Shown here piece after piece: positions 55,998 through 64,000 of a DNA stretch of 64,000 nucleotides. The stretch spans positions 69,549-133,548 of the forward strand of contig VRVR01000051.1 in the NCBI GenBank assembly GCA_009859145.1, given 5' to 3'. This DNA is from Andalucia godoyi. Its lineage: Eukaryota; Discoba; Jakobea; Jakobida; Andaluciidae. The position numbers and the translations under genes are program-made. Position 1 is the first letter of the stretch. Every line of letters starts with the position of its first letter. Below the pieces are notes generated by a model, which was not told the origin of the DNA, did not search any database, and saw only the letters and a list, made by a program, of their open reading frames with translations.

Positions 55998-57533
55998 TGT
56001 GTTTTCCAAACTCTATTCTATGCGACCAAGTCTTGGCAGACGATCGAGACTAATTGATGATTGTATTACGGGTGAGAACAACAAAACCCCAGCAAGGTTT
56101 CCAACACAGAAAAGTCGAACATCATTCGATGTCAAAGAAGGCACTTGGTCGCCAATCTTCGACATGGGAATTTTCTTCTTTCCTCAAACAAGGAATCGTC
56201 AGCACATTTTTTCCCTTGCCACAACCGGGAAGCGTGTTTTTTGTGCTTTGTGCTCTTTGGGCGTACGCTGATAGCTTCCACGGAGTTGTCGGACAGCACG
56301 CTCTTTCAATAAAAGCCCACACTGGGATTTGAAGGACACCTCTCAGCCGTCAAGGACTATGGTGGCTTGAGAACGATGGGAAAAAACGTGGGCTGTTTGC
56401 ACATCGAATCCGCACCCGCTGAGTACTCGCTTGCCGAAAGCACATGGCGTCTGAGTTGTGATAAACGACAGTCCAAGCGTTTTTTTCCAAGTTGCTTCTT
56501 TTCCCCCTCCTCTAGCGCCCTCCTCCCCTTCTTCTCCGTGGCCCCCTCACACCGCCTGTGAGCCTTCATGGCCTCATGCCGCACAATAGTAACATGTCAT
56601 TGTCATGCATACGGAAGGAAGTACACATAAACAGACATGGTCAATACTGGCCGACAGTAGCACGTTTGCTTCACAGGAATCCGTGCTTACGCACGCTCGG
56701 CCAGAATTCAGCCGGTGACACAGGCTCCGCATTTTCGACACTCTTTAACGCAGCATCCGTAGCCATCTATTCTACCATTCGTTGGTTTCACTTTTTTTGG
56801 TTTCACTCTTTTATTCAAATATGGGCGTGAGTGCGCTGGGATGACACATTCGCCTACCGCCGAGTCGCAGCGCACTGCCAAGAGGCGAACTTCCAAGACA
56901 CGATCTCTAATCCCCAGCACGCAGGGCAGCCAACCCAAGCAGAAGCCTCAGGCACTGTCTCTTGCAGAAACTCTTGGTTTTCTGCTACGATGCACCAGGC
57001 GCAGGCGCAGTTGCAAAAGCCCCACCGTCTTCCTGCCGCCTCTTCCTCTCGCATCTCCAGGTGCATCAATCGCTGCAACTGAGGACACGAAAGAGCGCCT
57101 GCTGCTAGGACCGTCAGCATCAAAATGCACCCTTCTCAGGAACCACGTGTCATGCTGAGAAAGTGGCTCACCGATTGATCGAGATTGGGAACGGAGCGCG
57201 GAGCATCTATCTGAAGAACGCCGTGAGACGTGTTGGAGCCGATCCCCTTCCCGGCAGCGGGATGCAAGATTGAATATGCATGTCTATTCGTAGATATGCA
57301 TGTTACTGTATAATGTAGGCGCACGAGTGCTGCAACGCATATTTCCAAATTCGGAAAATTGCCGCTTCAATGTATTTTTGGAACCACTCGAACAACGTTT
57401 CAAAAAAGAATCTCGAGCAACACATCTTCCGGAGCGCCGTCTCCTGGACAACGCGTTTTCTGCACAACTCCTTTCTTTTTCCTCCTCCCACTTTTCCTTC
57501 GTCCTTGCTCCAAATCCAAGTAAGTACTGTCAA
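55998..57533. other. 1.5-kb spacer with a Fanzor relic
   Basis: The spacer contains the WDR20-like promoter on the left and the Fanzor relic at 57110-57273 on the right. A plus-strand frame at 56841-57158 (105 codons, Arg/Ser/Pro-rich) leads straight into the relic and may be its decayed upstream part, but no RuvC motif is recognisable in it. A frame from an ATG at 57300 is continuous with the next gene, but its first 78 codons look like a pyrimidine-rich leader. Confidence 0.45.
57110..57273 (+). pseudogene. Relic of TnpB/Fanzor nuclease C-terminus (copy 4)
   Basis: One frame reads P-I-D-R-D-W near 57171-57189. One base later the other frame reads N-G-A-R-S-I-Y-L-K-N, then R-V-G-A-D-P-L-P-G-S. 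Together they match I-D-R-D-W-N-G-A-R-N-I-Y and R-V-G-A-C-P-L-P of copy 2, with a frameshift inside the motif. The finger cysteines upstream are largely lost. It lies directly upstream of the unrecognised gene at 57534. Confidence 0.65.
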
Positions 57534-58565
57534 ATGCCGCATTACGTTCCAATCAGTCGAAGCTTCCACCTGAGCCGCGGCGAAGCCTACGCGCATGCAG
57601 ATCGAGCGGTTTGTTCCTCCAGCGTCCAAGAACGACTTGAACCGCATCACATCCAAGTTACGGTGATGGGGACGATTCTGTTTCGGCCTTCAGGTTACTC
57701 TGCAGAATCACATTTCGACGTTTCAAGTCGCCGTCGCCGCAGCACTGCCAACTCGCATGATCACTCTCTCGAAATGTTCACCAGCGTTGGATATCCACGC
57801 AGTTTCCTTGAGCACCAAGTCTGCCGGCTTCTCATGTTTGTGGACTGTGTCGACGCGAAGCTCCAGCTGCTGACTGCCCCATGTTCTGCGGACCACTTGC
57901 AGAGCCCGCATGAATCAATGCAAACTGCATTCAAGAATCAAGCTGGAATGAACGTCGGATTTTCAGAGGAGGACCACGTGTTTTCTGTTGTTGAGCGAGC
58001 ATCCCTCGTATCTAGTCACATTGGGGGCCTGCATATGGATGCTGAGCAGCCTTCTTCGTACAAGGAAGGCGTCGAAATCATCCATGTGTATGTGAAGGTC
58101 AGCGACAAACCGCTGGATTCATTTTTGCCGCTTTCTACAGAAGTTCATTCGTATGGGTCCTCTCTGTTGAGGAAGATCATCGGGACTTCTGGCGTCCTAG
58201 AGGAATCCGACAACGTGCAAGAAATTGTCCGAGTATATGGAAATGCGCAGATTCCACTTTTTCTTGATCGAACTTCCGGTCTCCCTTCCTATTTGAATGG
58301 ATTTACGTCCTCAAGAGCCCATGTTACAAGGCAAATTGTGCAACTGGTGCTGACTAGGTGCTCTGTGGCTTCGGTTGCGCAACTGCGGATGCTCCTTGCG
58401 TATGCCGGTGCAGCAGAAAAGGCGATTCTCGATCTCGAGTCGACACCGGAACAGAAGAAGAAGATCGACGAAGATGCTGAAGAGTGGGACGCGTGGTGTG
58501 CCCTAGAGGGAGTCGAAGACGTCATGCATGCGCCTGTCATCAGCGGTGCCAAGATTCTGCTTTAG
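57534..58565 (+). CDS. Uncharacterised protein (343 aa)
   Basis: The frame is open from an ATG at 57300, but residues before Met79 are translated from a T/C-rich leader, so I prefer the ATG at 57534. The protein is mixed alpha/beta: H-I-Q-V-T-V-M-G-T-I-L-F, E-I-I-H-V-Y-V-K-V, I-V-R-V-Y-G-N-A-Q-I-P-L-F. A C-terminal helical region contains L-R-M-L-L-A-Y-A-G-A-A, ending in an acidic segment E-D-A-E-E-W-D-A-W. There is no membrane segment, catalytic motif or repeat that I recognise. If the longer start is used the product is 421 aa. A gtaagt just before the preferred ATG could be a donor site, which would change the 5' end. Codon use looks like the neighbours. Confidence 0.7.
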   Translation: MPHYVPISRSFHLSRGEAYAHADRAVCSSSVQERLEPHHIQVTVMGTILFRPSGYSAESHFDVSSRRRRSTANSHDHSLEMFTSVGYPRSFLEHQVCRLLMFVDCVDAKLQLLTAPCSADHLQSPHESMQTAFKNQAGMNVGFSEEDHVFSVVERASLVSSHIGGLHMDAEQPSSYKEGVEIIHVYVKVSDKPLDSFLPLSTEVHSYGSSLLRKIIGTSGVLEESDNVQEIVRVYGNAQIPLFLDRTSGLPSYLNGFTSSRAHVTRQIVQLVLTRCSVASVAQLRMLLAYAGAAEKAILDLESTPEQKKKIDEDAEEWDAWCALEGVEDVMHAPVISGAKILL

Positions 58566-58731
58566 GGAGTTTATGTTTGTAAATTCTCGATTTTTTCCAG
58601 TTCGTGCATGCCTTTCATTTCGTGCAGTTTTCCGTTTCCTTTTGACTTGGAATACCTTGATGGTACAGTATTTGTCCTGTTTATTTCACTTGTACGCTGC
58701 ATTCTTTGGAAGTTCGGACATGGAGGAAGAG

Positions 58732-58774
58732 GGGAGCAGCAGGAGCAGGAGCAGGAGCAGGAGCCGGAGCAGGA
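58732..58774. repeat. (gagcag)n hexanucleotide repeat
   Basis: Six to seven copies of gagcag/caggag lie in the 220-bp convergent spacer between two unrecognised genes. Confidence 0.85.
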
Positions 58775-58785
58775 TGTTGGGTTCT

Positions 58786-59523
58786 TCAGTGCTCCTCTGT
58801 GCATCCTTCTCGAAAGATCGTCGTTTTCGGAGTCGATATAGCGGACACTAGAATGTCAACAGCAGAGCCACCAGGATAATGCTGCGTCACCACCTGCAAT
58901 CCAGAAATTAGAAATGCAAGATTGGTATCGATTACGCCGTCCACTGAAAAGTCTGCTGGATAACTGGACGTGCTGCTGCTATTCCAACAAGAAAGAGAGG
59001 AACGTTCGCCATTGCGAATATCCTGCAGAGCTCTTTTGAACTTCGTCTTCAAGACTGGTAGTTCAAGGACTGGAAGATTTCGTTCAAATAGTTCTCTGAG
59101 AAGAACTCTGTTTAGAGTTGCGGACAGTTCAAAATCGCTTACTGCAGAGCGCTCATCGACGTTTTGCACATGTTTTTGACTGTTGTTCAAAGAATTGCCT
59201 TCGTTAACGATGTCTCGTACAGAAAACGGATAGTCCATGGACGACATCTTTGATGTAATCGCGGAATCTGCAGTCATATTTTCGACGTCTTCGCAAGCTT
59301 CCTGCTGTCCGCTGTCATTTCCAGAGGACTTCAGGACTTGCAAACACTCAAAGGACTTTCGCAAAAGCCGCAACGCTTTATCTTGGTTTGCAAACACACG
59401 GCGAGAGCCACGGCCGGTTCTTGTGTCAACATGAAGCTCTTTCAAGCGCAGGAACTCCTTGACATCTGCAATCGTTTTGTTCACAAACGCATCCGCGTTG
59501 CACTCTCCAGTCGTGTCTGTCAT
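58786..59523 (-). CDS. Uncharacterised protein (245 aa)
   Basis: Start taken at the ATG at 59523; the longer frame begins with GTG. The N-terminal ~60 residues look helical and basic (V-K-E-F-L-R-L-K-E-L, A-L-R-L-L-R-K-S-F-E). The middle is acidic/Ser/Asn-rich and probably disordered. A second helical region has L-N-R-V-L-L-R-E-L-F-E-R-N-L-P-V-L. The C-terminus is hydrophobic-rich (L-A-F-L-I-S-G-L-Q-V-V). I recognise no family. Confidence 0.6.
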   Translation of the reverse strand: MTDTTGECNADAFVNKTIADVKEFLRLKELHVDTRTGRGSRRVFANQDKALRLLRKSFECLQVLKSSGNDSGQQEACEDVENMTADSAITSKMSSMDYPFSVRDIVNEGNSLNNSQKHVQNVDERSAVSDFELSATLNRVLLRELFERNLPVLELPVLKTKFKRALQDIRNGERSSLSCWNSSSTSSYPADFSVDGVIDTNLAFLISGLQVVTQHYPGGSAVDILVSAISTPKTTIFREGCTEEH

Positions 59524-59729
59524 GGAACGACGAGGCGACGCAAGCACGTGAGGAGGCACTTGCTGTATTGACCGATTAAAGAGAATGAATGAGTAAGATG
59601 ATCATAGTATGAAAGGGAAAAAAGAAAGAAAAGAAAAAAGGAAGGATTCACAGACGGAGTAACCGGTGGGTGGTATTTTGTGGCAGGACTGCTTCTTCTC
59701 TCTCGACGCTGGTTCCATAGAGCACAGAA

Positions 59730-59912
59730 TCAAACCACGACCTTCCATTTATGCTGGATGTTGTCCTGAACATCTTTGTGGTGGGGGGGCATTCCGAGTC
59801 TCTTAACAAGCCGCACGTACCCCGGAATGTTCGGGAATTTCTGTTCAAGACGAAATGAGAAGAACTTGTCGGGCAATCCGATGTTCACGTTCTCGATTTG
59901 AACCAGTGCCAT
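59730..59912 (-). CDS. Small conserved-looking ORF (60 aa), function unknown
   Basis: ATG at 59912. It encodes a compact basic protein: L-V-Q-I-E-N-V-N-I-G-L-P-D-K, then F-P-N-I-P-G-Y-V-R-L-V-K-R-L-G-M-P-P-H-H, ending K-W-K-V-V-V. The amino-acid mix is protein-like, reminiscent of small organellar ribosomal or respiratory-complex subunits, but I cannot assign one. A run of seven C in the coding strand (M-P-P codons) is a possible sequencing-error site. Confidence 0.45.
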   Translation of the reverse strand: MALVQIENVNIGLPDKFFSFRLEQKFPNIPGYVRLVKRLGMPPHHKDVQDNIQHKWKVVV

Positions 59913-61122
59913 TGCACGCGTTGGAGCAGAAGATGTTTGGCGACTGTTGCCTGCGGAAACGACTTCCGTTCTTTAATGCTTCTAATTTCTATTTATTGAA
60001 ATGAAGTTGAAAATTGCATCCCAGCACCGCACTCTGCTAGCGGACATTGGCTGTTGCATTCAATGCCCTGTTCCGTGACATGTCGCGCGAGCTGTCACGA
60101 GTGCAAGGAGACCGGAAAACCAATTTTTGTTTTCCTGTGGCGAAGATCCACAACGACAGACAATCCTCCCACCAAACGAGGTCGACATGTGTCGATTCAG
60201 CGAACTTGCAACACCGCTGCCACTTATTGCGATATGATGACGCAATCTGAAGCGCACGCAAACAAAAACACTGCCACGCGCCGTGCGCATGCGTTCGCTA
60301 TCTTAACAACTCCGTCACACGATGCCCGATTCGTTTCGCCCCCATTTTGATCATGAAATTCCTGTATAAACACGCCGCCGCGCTGCATTCTCGCACAGCG
60401 ACGCTCATTTCTTATTTCTACTGTCCATGCAACGCACCATGTCCGTCACGCCCGCAACGCTGCGCAAGACCCATGTCAATCTCCACCGCCACCTTCCGGC
60501 GCTGGATCTGAAGCAAAACGGCGCGGCAGGTGTCGATTGTGACTTGTGACGGAGGAGTACGCGTCTAAAATGCACGGCCGTTGCCGGGAAATCCATCGCA
60601 AGTTGTATGGAAACAAGGTGGTGTTTTGTTGCCCATCGTGCAAATGCACGATCGACCGCGACTGGAACGGCGCGCGCAACATCTATTTTCGAAACGTCTC
60701 TCCTGCCGAAGGGCGTGTTGGGGCCTGCCCCCCTTCCAAATCATGCTATGCATGTTGGGTTGCAGCATTGATTATGGGTGATCAGCGATGATTATCCATG
60801 GTTCGTGTACAATGCAGTGTGGTTGACACATAAATGTAAATATAAGAGTGTTATCTATTCCACAACAAAACGAAAGAAGAAACACACACAAAATCACAAG
60901 TACAAACCCAAAGAGCGACGACAAACGGCTTCGCGTCTGTCTGACTACGGTAGGCGGTGGACAGCAGACGCACGCCACAGTAGGCGCACTTCCACTTCCT
61001 TCGTGAGGACGGGACCACAAAGGCCCAAAACGCTTGGGGAATACTTTGTTTGGTTTTCCATTTGAGACACGAACAAAGATGTGTTCGACAGTCGCCTTGT
61101 TGTAGAGAGGTGATGCTGATGA
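59913..61122. other. 1.2-kb spacer with a Fanzor relic
   Basis: The spacer contains the Fanzor relic at 60214-60816. The 200 bp to its left may be further decayed element sequence. On the right, an A-rich stretch and the presumed promoter of the DCAF-like gene follow. No RNA gene was seen. Confidence 0.5.
60214..60816 (+). pseudogene. Relic of TnpB/Fanzor nuclease 3' portion (copy 5), inverted duplicate of 20515-21113
   Basis: Nearly identical by eye to the reverse complement of 20515-21113 over about 600 bp. The finger reads T-E-E-Y-A-S-K-M-H-G-R-C, so two finger cysteines of copy 2 are replaced (C to Y, C to H). F-C-C-P-S-C-K-C and I-D-R-D-W-N-G-A-R-N-I remain. The same upstream frame breaks occur. 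The similarity continues some 30-50 bp beyond the relic's stop to a shared gttcgtgtacaatgca end. Not functional as a protein. Confidence 0.78.
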
Positions 61123-62457
61123 ATGTTAATGGGCACGATGTTTTCAGCGGAGAAATCACCTGTTCTCCTGGCTGGAGGAGTGTGCCGCCCACAAGAAACT
61201 CGGTCGATTTTGACGGATTTTCCAAGTCGGGGTTTCGTCTCCAAGTGGCTGCGTCGTTCGAAATGGATTCAGCATTGTGACCTTCTTCAAGCCATTCAAG
61301 GCCACCCGAGTCCTTGCAACTCGCTCGACCTCGATCCTTCTGGAAACTTACTGGCCTCTGGAGGAGATGATGGGGTTATGGCACTTCATCATGTTGACGA
61401 ATGGAAACCAAAGCTTCTCAGTGGATTCTTGTCTACCGCTGGTGGTGACGAACCTCACGTTGGCCATGTTCGATTTACTTGCGATGGGAAGCAGGTTGTG
61501 TCGTGTTCTGGAATAAATGGGTATGTCAGAACCCGGAGCGTCGAACAACAGTATTTGGAACTGAGCACTGTAATCTGCCGAGTTCCGGGTGTCGTCAATC
61601 GAATTTCCCCTAGCCCCCACAATCAAAATATTGTCGCAGCGGCCTCCGATTCCGGGTATGTAAATTTACTGGACATGCGCAGCAGTGAAGAAGGGGGATC
61701 ATTGACTGTTGTTCTGGCTTCGAGTGATCAATCACGCGAGTCTTTCGCAGTCTGCATGCATCCGCTGGAAGAGAACATCGTGGCGTACTCGAGCGCAGAT
61801 CGTGTTGAGCTCGTGGATGTACGGTTTCCGAGATCTCCCCGCTCATTCTTCGTGCGATCGTCAGTGCGTCAGGAATTTCCACAGCCAGTCGTTGTCGACC
61901 TTCGGTGGAACCGTAAAGGGTCGCTGTTAGCCGCTTCCTATCAGTACGACGATGTCTTCGTGTTCAGTGCGCAACTCGATGCATTAGACCCTGACGATGG
62001 TGCCACTGTTGGCTCACAACGTTGCGTGTGTCGCGGTGCAATTTCTTTGCTCACAATGAAGGATGTGTGTTTCGGTGGCTTTGCAGATGAGTACATTGTT
62101 TCCGGCTCTGAAGATGGTTCCATACTCTTCTGGGATTCTGAAAACGGCAACCCGGTTCATATCGTCTCCAAGTGCGACAGAAATGCCGTCAATTCCGTTG
62201 CATTTCACCCGCGTTTGCCACAGTTTTTTTCGTCCGGTGTCGATCCGACCATCAAAGTCTGGGGGCCGTCTTCCCTTGACAGTTTTCCAGATCGCCGAAA
62301 TGCAAGTGCTGGAGAGCCAGCGGGACAGTTTTTCAAATCGTCTGTCGAGGCTTCTGAGTTGACGAAACGGGACGCGGATCAAGTGGCTGCAGATATTGTC
62401 AGCTGGCGGCCCGAGAGGCACTGGAGATATTCTCGTTTTCAAGACGAGCATTCCTGA
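61123..62457 (+). CDS. DCAF8-like WD40 protein (444 aa)
   Basis: ATG at 61123; ATGs at 61129 and 61138 are alternatives. The WD40 propeller covers ~55-385. The first blade reads G-H-P-S-P-C-N-S-L-D-L-D-P-S-G-N-L-L-A-S-G-G-D-D-G. The penultimate blade Y-I-V-S-G-S-E-D-G-S-I-L-F-W and the last H-P-R-L-P-Q-F-F-S-S-G-V-D-P-T-I-K-V-W-G-P match the DCAF5/6/8 pattern. Two D-W-D-box-like sites (V-N-L-L-D-M-R and V-E-L-V-D-V-R) could contact DDB1. DCAFs are substrate receptors of CUL4-DDB1 ubiquitin ligases. The exact DCAF number is uncertain. Its 3' end is 97 bp from the convergent P5B ATPase gene. Confidence 0.82.
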   Translation: MLMGTMFSAEKSPVLLAGGVCRPQETRSILTDFPSRGFVSKWLRRSKWIQHCDLLQAIQGHPSPCNSLDLDPSGNLLASGGDDGVMALHHVDEWKPKLLSGFLSTAGGDEPHVGHVRFTCDGKQVVSCSGINGYVRTRSVEQQYLELSTVICRVPGVVNRISPSPHNQNIVAAASDSGYVNLLDMRSSEEGGSLTVVLASSDQSRESFAVCMHPLEENIVAYSSADRVELVDVRFPRSPRSFFVRSSVRQEFPQPVVVDLRWNRKGSLLAASYQYDDVFVFSAQLDALDPDDGATVGSQRCVCRGAISLLTMKDVCFGGFADEYIVSGSEDGSILFWDSENGNPVHIVSKCDRNAVNSVAFHPRLPQFFSSGVDPTIKVWGPSSLDSFPDRRNASAGEPAGQFFKSSVEASELTKRDADQVAADIVSWRPERHWRYSRFQDEHS

Positions 62458-62554
62458 TTTTTAAAAAAAATTATTATGATAGTGTGAAGCATTCCCGCGA
62501 GTCTCCAACTGTACAGCATTCGCGGAGACGGTTTGCGTTTATGCCAACGCGTCT

Positions 62555-64000
62555 TCATCTCGACTTTTCCGCGGTTGGTCGTGGCTTTCTGTCCGCGAAG
62601 TATGAGATAACGGTTTTGTACAGCTTCTTCCGAATAGCCGCTGACGAGCGGCATACTCGACACGCAAAAACCCCTAGAAAACAACACTTAAGGTTCTTCT
62701 GAAAAGATGATACAACAAAGATCTTTTCCACAGCATACGATAGAATCATATGACCTGCTGCTATGAACAACAATTGTATCCGAAAATCGCGAGGAATGTC
62801 TTTGAGTTGCAGCAGACTCCTTGCGAAATCTGGAGGATGCAGCACCAGCAGTGTGTGGCTGCTAGCCAATGTCGCCATGGTCACAACAAACGGAATATTA
62901 GTAAATGCAGACAGACGATAAGGCTTGGACATTGAGAATGTCATTGCAGTAGCAAGATACTGAAAATTACCGACCAAGAACAACACAGTGTTTTCGTAAC
63001 AAAAAAAGTTAGAACCATCTGCGCTGGGGTCCAGCGGAACGAACCACGATTGCTCGCGCAGGTACAACAACGTTCCAAGTTGCGTTAGTGCAGCCAACAA
63101 AATCTGCGACACAACAGAAAACAACACACCAAACGACACTAGTGCAGCCGGGGGTCGCTTCGGAACCAGACCTTCGTACGCGCCCGTTCTGCCCATAAAT
63201 ACCACAACAGGAAGAATAGTTATAAGATCTGTGTACAGAAACTCAAAGTCTGACAGGTTCGAGTCCACAGAATATAGCAACATGACCGTAGAAAACTGAA
63301 TCATGGAATACAATGCCATGTACTTGAACACTTGGAAAATAGTGACAAGAGCCGCTCTGCCTTCACGCATCAGCGTAATGACCGAGTCAATTGATGGTTT
63401 TTTGGAAGTAAAAGACGCTGCAATCGATGCCTCTGCTTCAGATAGCGACAATCCAACATGGGCAGCCGTGAGAGCACACGAGTCATTGGCACCATCACCG
63501 CAAAAGCCAACCATGTAATTCAGCCTCTTCATAAGATATTCCACCAATCGTCCTTTTTGATCAGGCCCAAAACGGGCAAATACGGATCCGAGAGCGAGAA
63601 CAGACTGTAGTATATGTCTGGCATTCATATACTCGAGGGACACTGAATATTGTTCAGCGTCTCCACCACCACCACCACCACCACCTCCTCCTCCTTGTAG
63701 TTGAGGAGCGACTCCGCTTTCTTCGAATGCCTGCACGGAAGAAGCAATGGCATGAAATGCCTTTCCAGTGACTGCAAGAGAATAGTCCAGAGGAGCAGTG
63801 AACAGCTTGGCATTCCAATGAACAGTCGTGTCACAAGACCAGAAGGCTGCATCACCAGGGATTGACACTTTTTCCGATGTGCCATATTGGAATTCTCTGC
63901 TCAAGAAAGGGAAAATGGAAATGGGATTGAGAGGACGTTTTTGAGGATCGTCGACATCAATCCATTCAACCTCTCTCCAAGAAGCCGTCGCTTCTGAGCT
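62555..64000 (-). CDS. ATP13A: P5B-type (ATP13A) P-type ATPase, C-terminal 481 residues; 5' end off window
   Basis: The frame is open to the right edge, so the N-terminal half (including the phosphorylation motif) lies outside. Visible are part of the nucleotide/phosphorylation domains, then F-A-R-F-G-P-D-Q-K and the hinge G-F-C-G-D-G-A-N-D-S, then L-S-E-A-E-A-S-I-A-A-S-F-T-S-K. R-E-G-R-A-A-L-V-T-I-F-Q-V-F-K-Y-M-A-L-Y-S-M-I-Q-F begins the transmembrane part. The remaining ~300 residues hold about six membrane spans. These signatures are specific to P5B ATPases (ATP13A2-5, Ypk9), lysosomal/vacuolar polyamine exporters in animals and fungi. A run of eleven Gly, encoded by (cca/cct)n at 63663-63692, is inserted in the cytosolic part. 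Confidence 0.93.
   Translation of the reverse strand, partial: SSEATASWREVEWIDVDDPQKRPLNPISIFPFLSREFQYGTSEKVSIPGDAAFWSCDTTVHWNAKLFTAPLDYSLAVTGKAFHAIASSVQAFEESGVAPQLQGGGGGGGGGGGDAEQYSVSLEYMNARHILQSVLALGSVFARFGPDQKGRLVEYLMKRLNYMVGFCGDGANDSCALTAAHVGLSLSEAEASIAASFTSKKPSIDSVITLMREGRAALVTIFQVFKYMALYSMIQFSTVMLLYSVDSNLSDFEFLYTDLITILPVVVFMGRTGAYEGLVPKRPPAALVSFGVLFSVVSQILLAALTQLGTLLYLREQSWFVPLDPSADGSNFFCYENTVLFLVGNFQYLATAMTFSMSKPYRLSAFTNIPFVVTMATLASSHTLLVLHPPDFARSLLQLKDIPRDFRIQLLFIAAGHMILSYAVEKIFVVSSFQKNLKCCFLGVFACRVCRSSAAIRKKLYKTVISYFADRKPRPTAEKSR

Noticed and set aside
1-64000. CRISPR array, rRNA or tRNA genes
   Set aside because: No regularly spaced direct repeats of suitable size, no rRNA-like conserved blocks, and no A/B-box pair with a plausible cloverleaf was found by eye in the spacers. 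A tRNA-finding program would settle the last point.

Overview
This window is nuclear DNA from a gene-dense, intron-poor unicellular eukaryote. It carries formin, RhoGEF, COMPASS (DPY30), ERG28, WDR20, DCAF-type, P5B ATPase and GIGYF-type genes, a mitochondrial F1 assembly factor and a peroxisomal multifunctional enzyme. Nearly every recognisable gene is one uninterrupted reading frame from an ATG, and most spacers are 0.1 to 1 kb. The lineage cannot be fixed by reading. DUF936-like and DUF547-like genes recall plants and algae, while the DH-PH RhoGEF and diaphanous-type formin recall amoebozoans, opisthokonts and other heterotrophic protists. No tRNA, rRNA or CRISPR array was found by eye.

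Layout. 0-13 kb: two giant paralogous surface-fibre proteins point tail to tail, with an ATP11/ATPAF1 gene and a TnpB/Fanzor relic between them. 13.8-20.2 kb: a diaphanous-type formin and a membrane-anchored RhoGEF on the same strand, a plausible actin-signalling pair. 20.5-21.1 kb: a second Fanzor relic. 21.2-34 kb: a MROH1-like HEAT protein, an LPCAT-type acyltransferase, ERG28, another relic, DPY30 and a large membrane-anchored beta-rich protein. 34-46.5 kb: a GIGYF-like GYF protein, a 1218-aa coiled-coil protein, a DUF936-like OB-fold protein, an IQ-motif protein and a short coiled-coil protein. 46.7-49.1 kb: a bifunctional beta-oxidation enzyme ending in a PTS1. 49.2-52.1 kb is gene-poor. 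52.1-64 kb: phosphonoacetaldehyde hydrolase overlapping a DUF547-like gene at their 3' ends, a WDR20-like protein, two unrecognised proteins, a 60-aa ORF, a DCAF-like WD40 protein and the C-terminal part of a P5B ATPase running off the right edge, with two more Fanzor relics between.

Two signals stand out. First, the paired 1707- and 1996-residue type II membrane proteins share one architecture: a proline-rich cytosolic head, one membrane segment, about 1000 residues of sequon-rich short beta-repeats, a run of tail-fibre-like 'GIGT-x-x-P-x-x-x-L-x-V-x-G-x-V' modules, and a matching C-terminal domain. Second, at least five scattered relics retain the extreme 3' end of a TnpB/Fanzor-type RNA-guided nuclease (Cys-rich finger, then D-R-D-W-N-G-A-R-N-I). 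Two of them form a roughly 600-bp inverted duplicate about 40 kb apart. A third, smaller signal is an acidic linker plus transmembrane segment lying in the +1 frame directly after the PTS1 of the peroxisomal enzyme.
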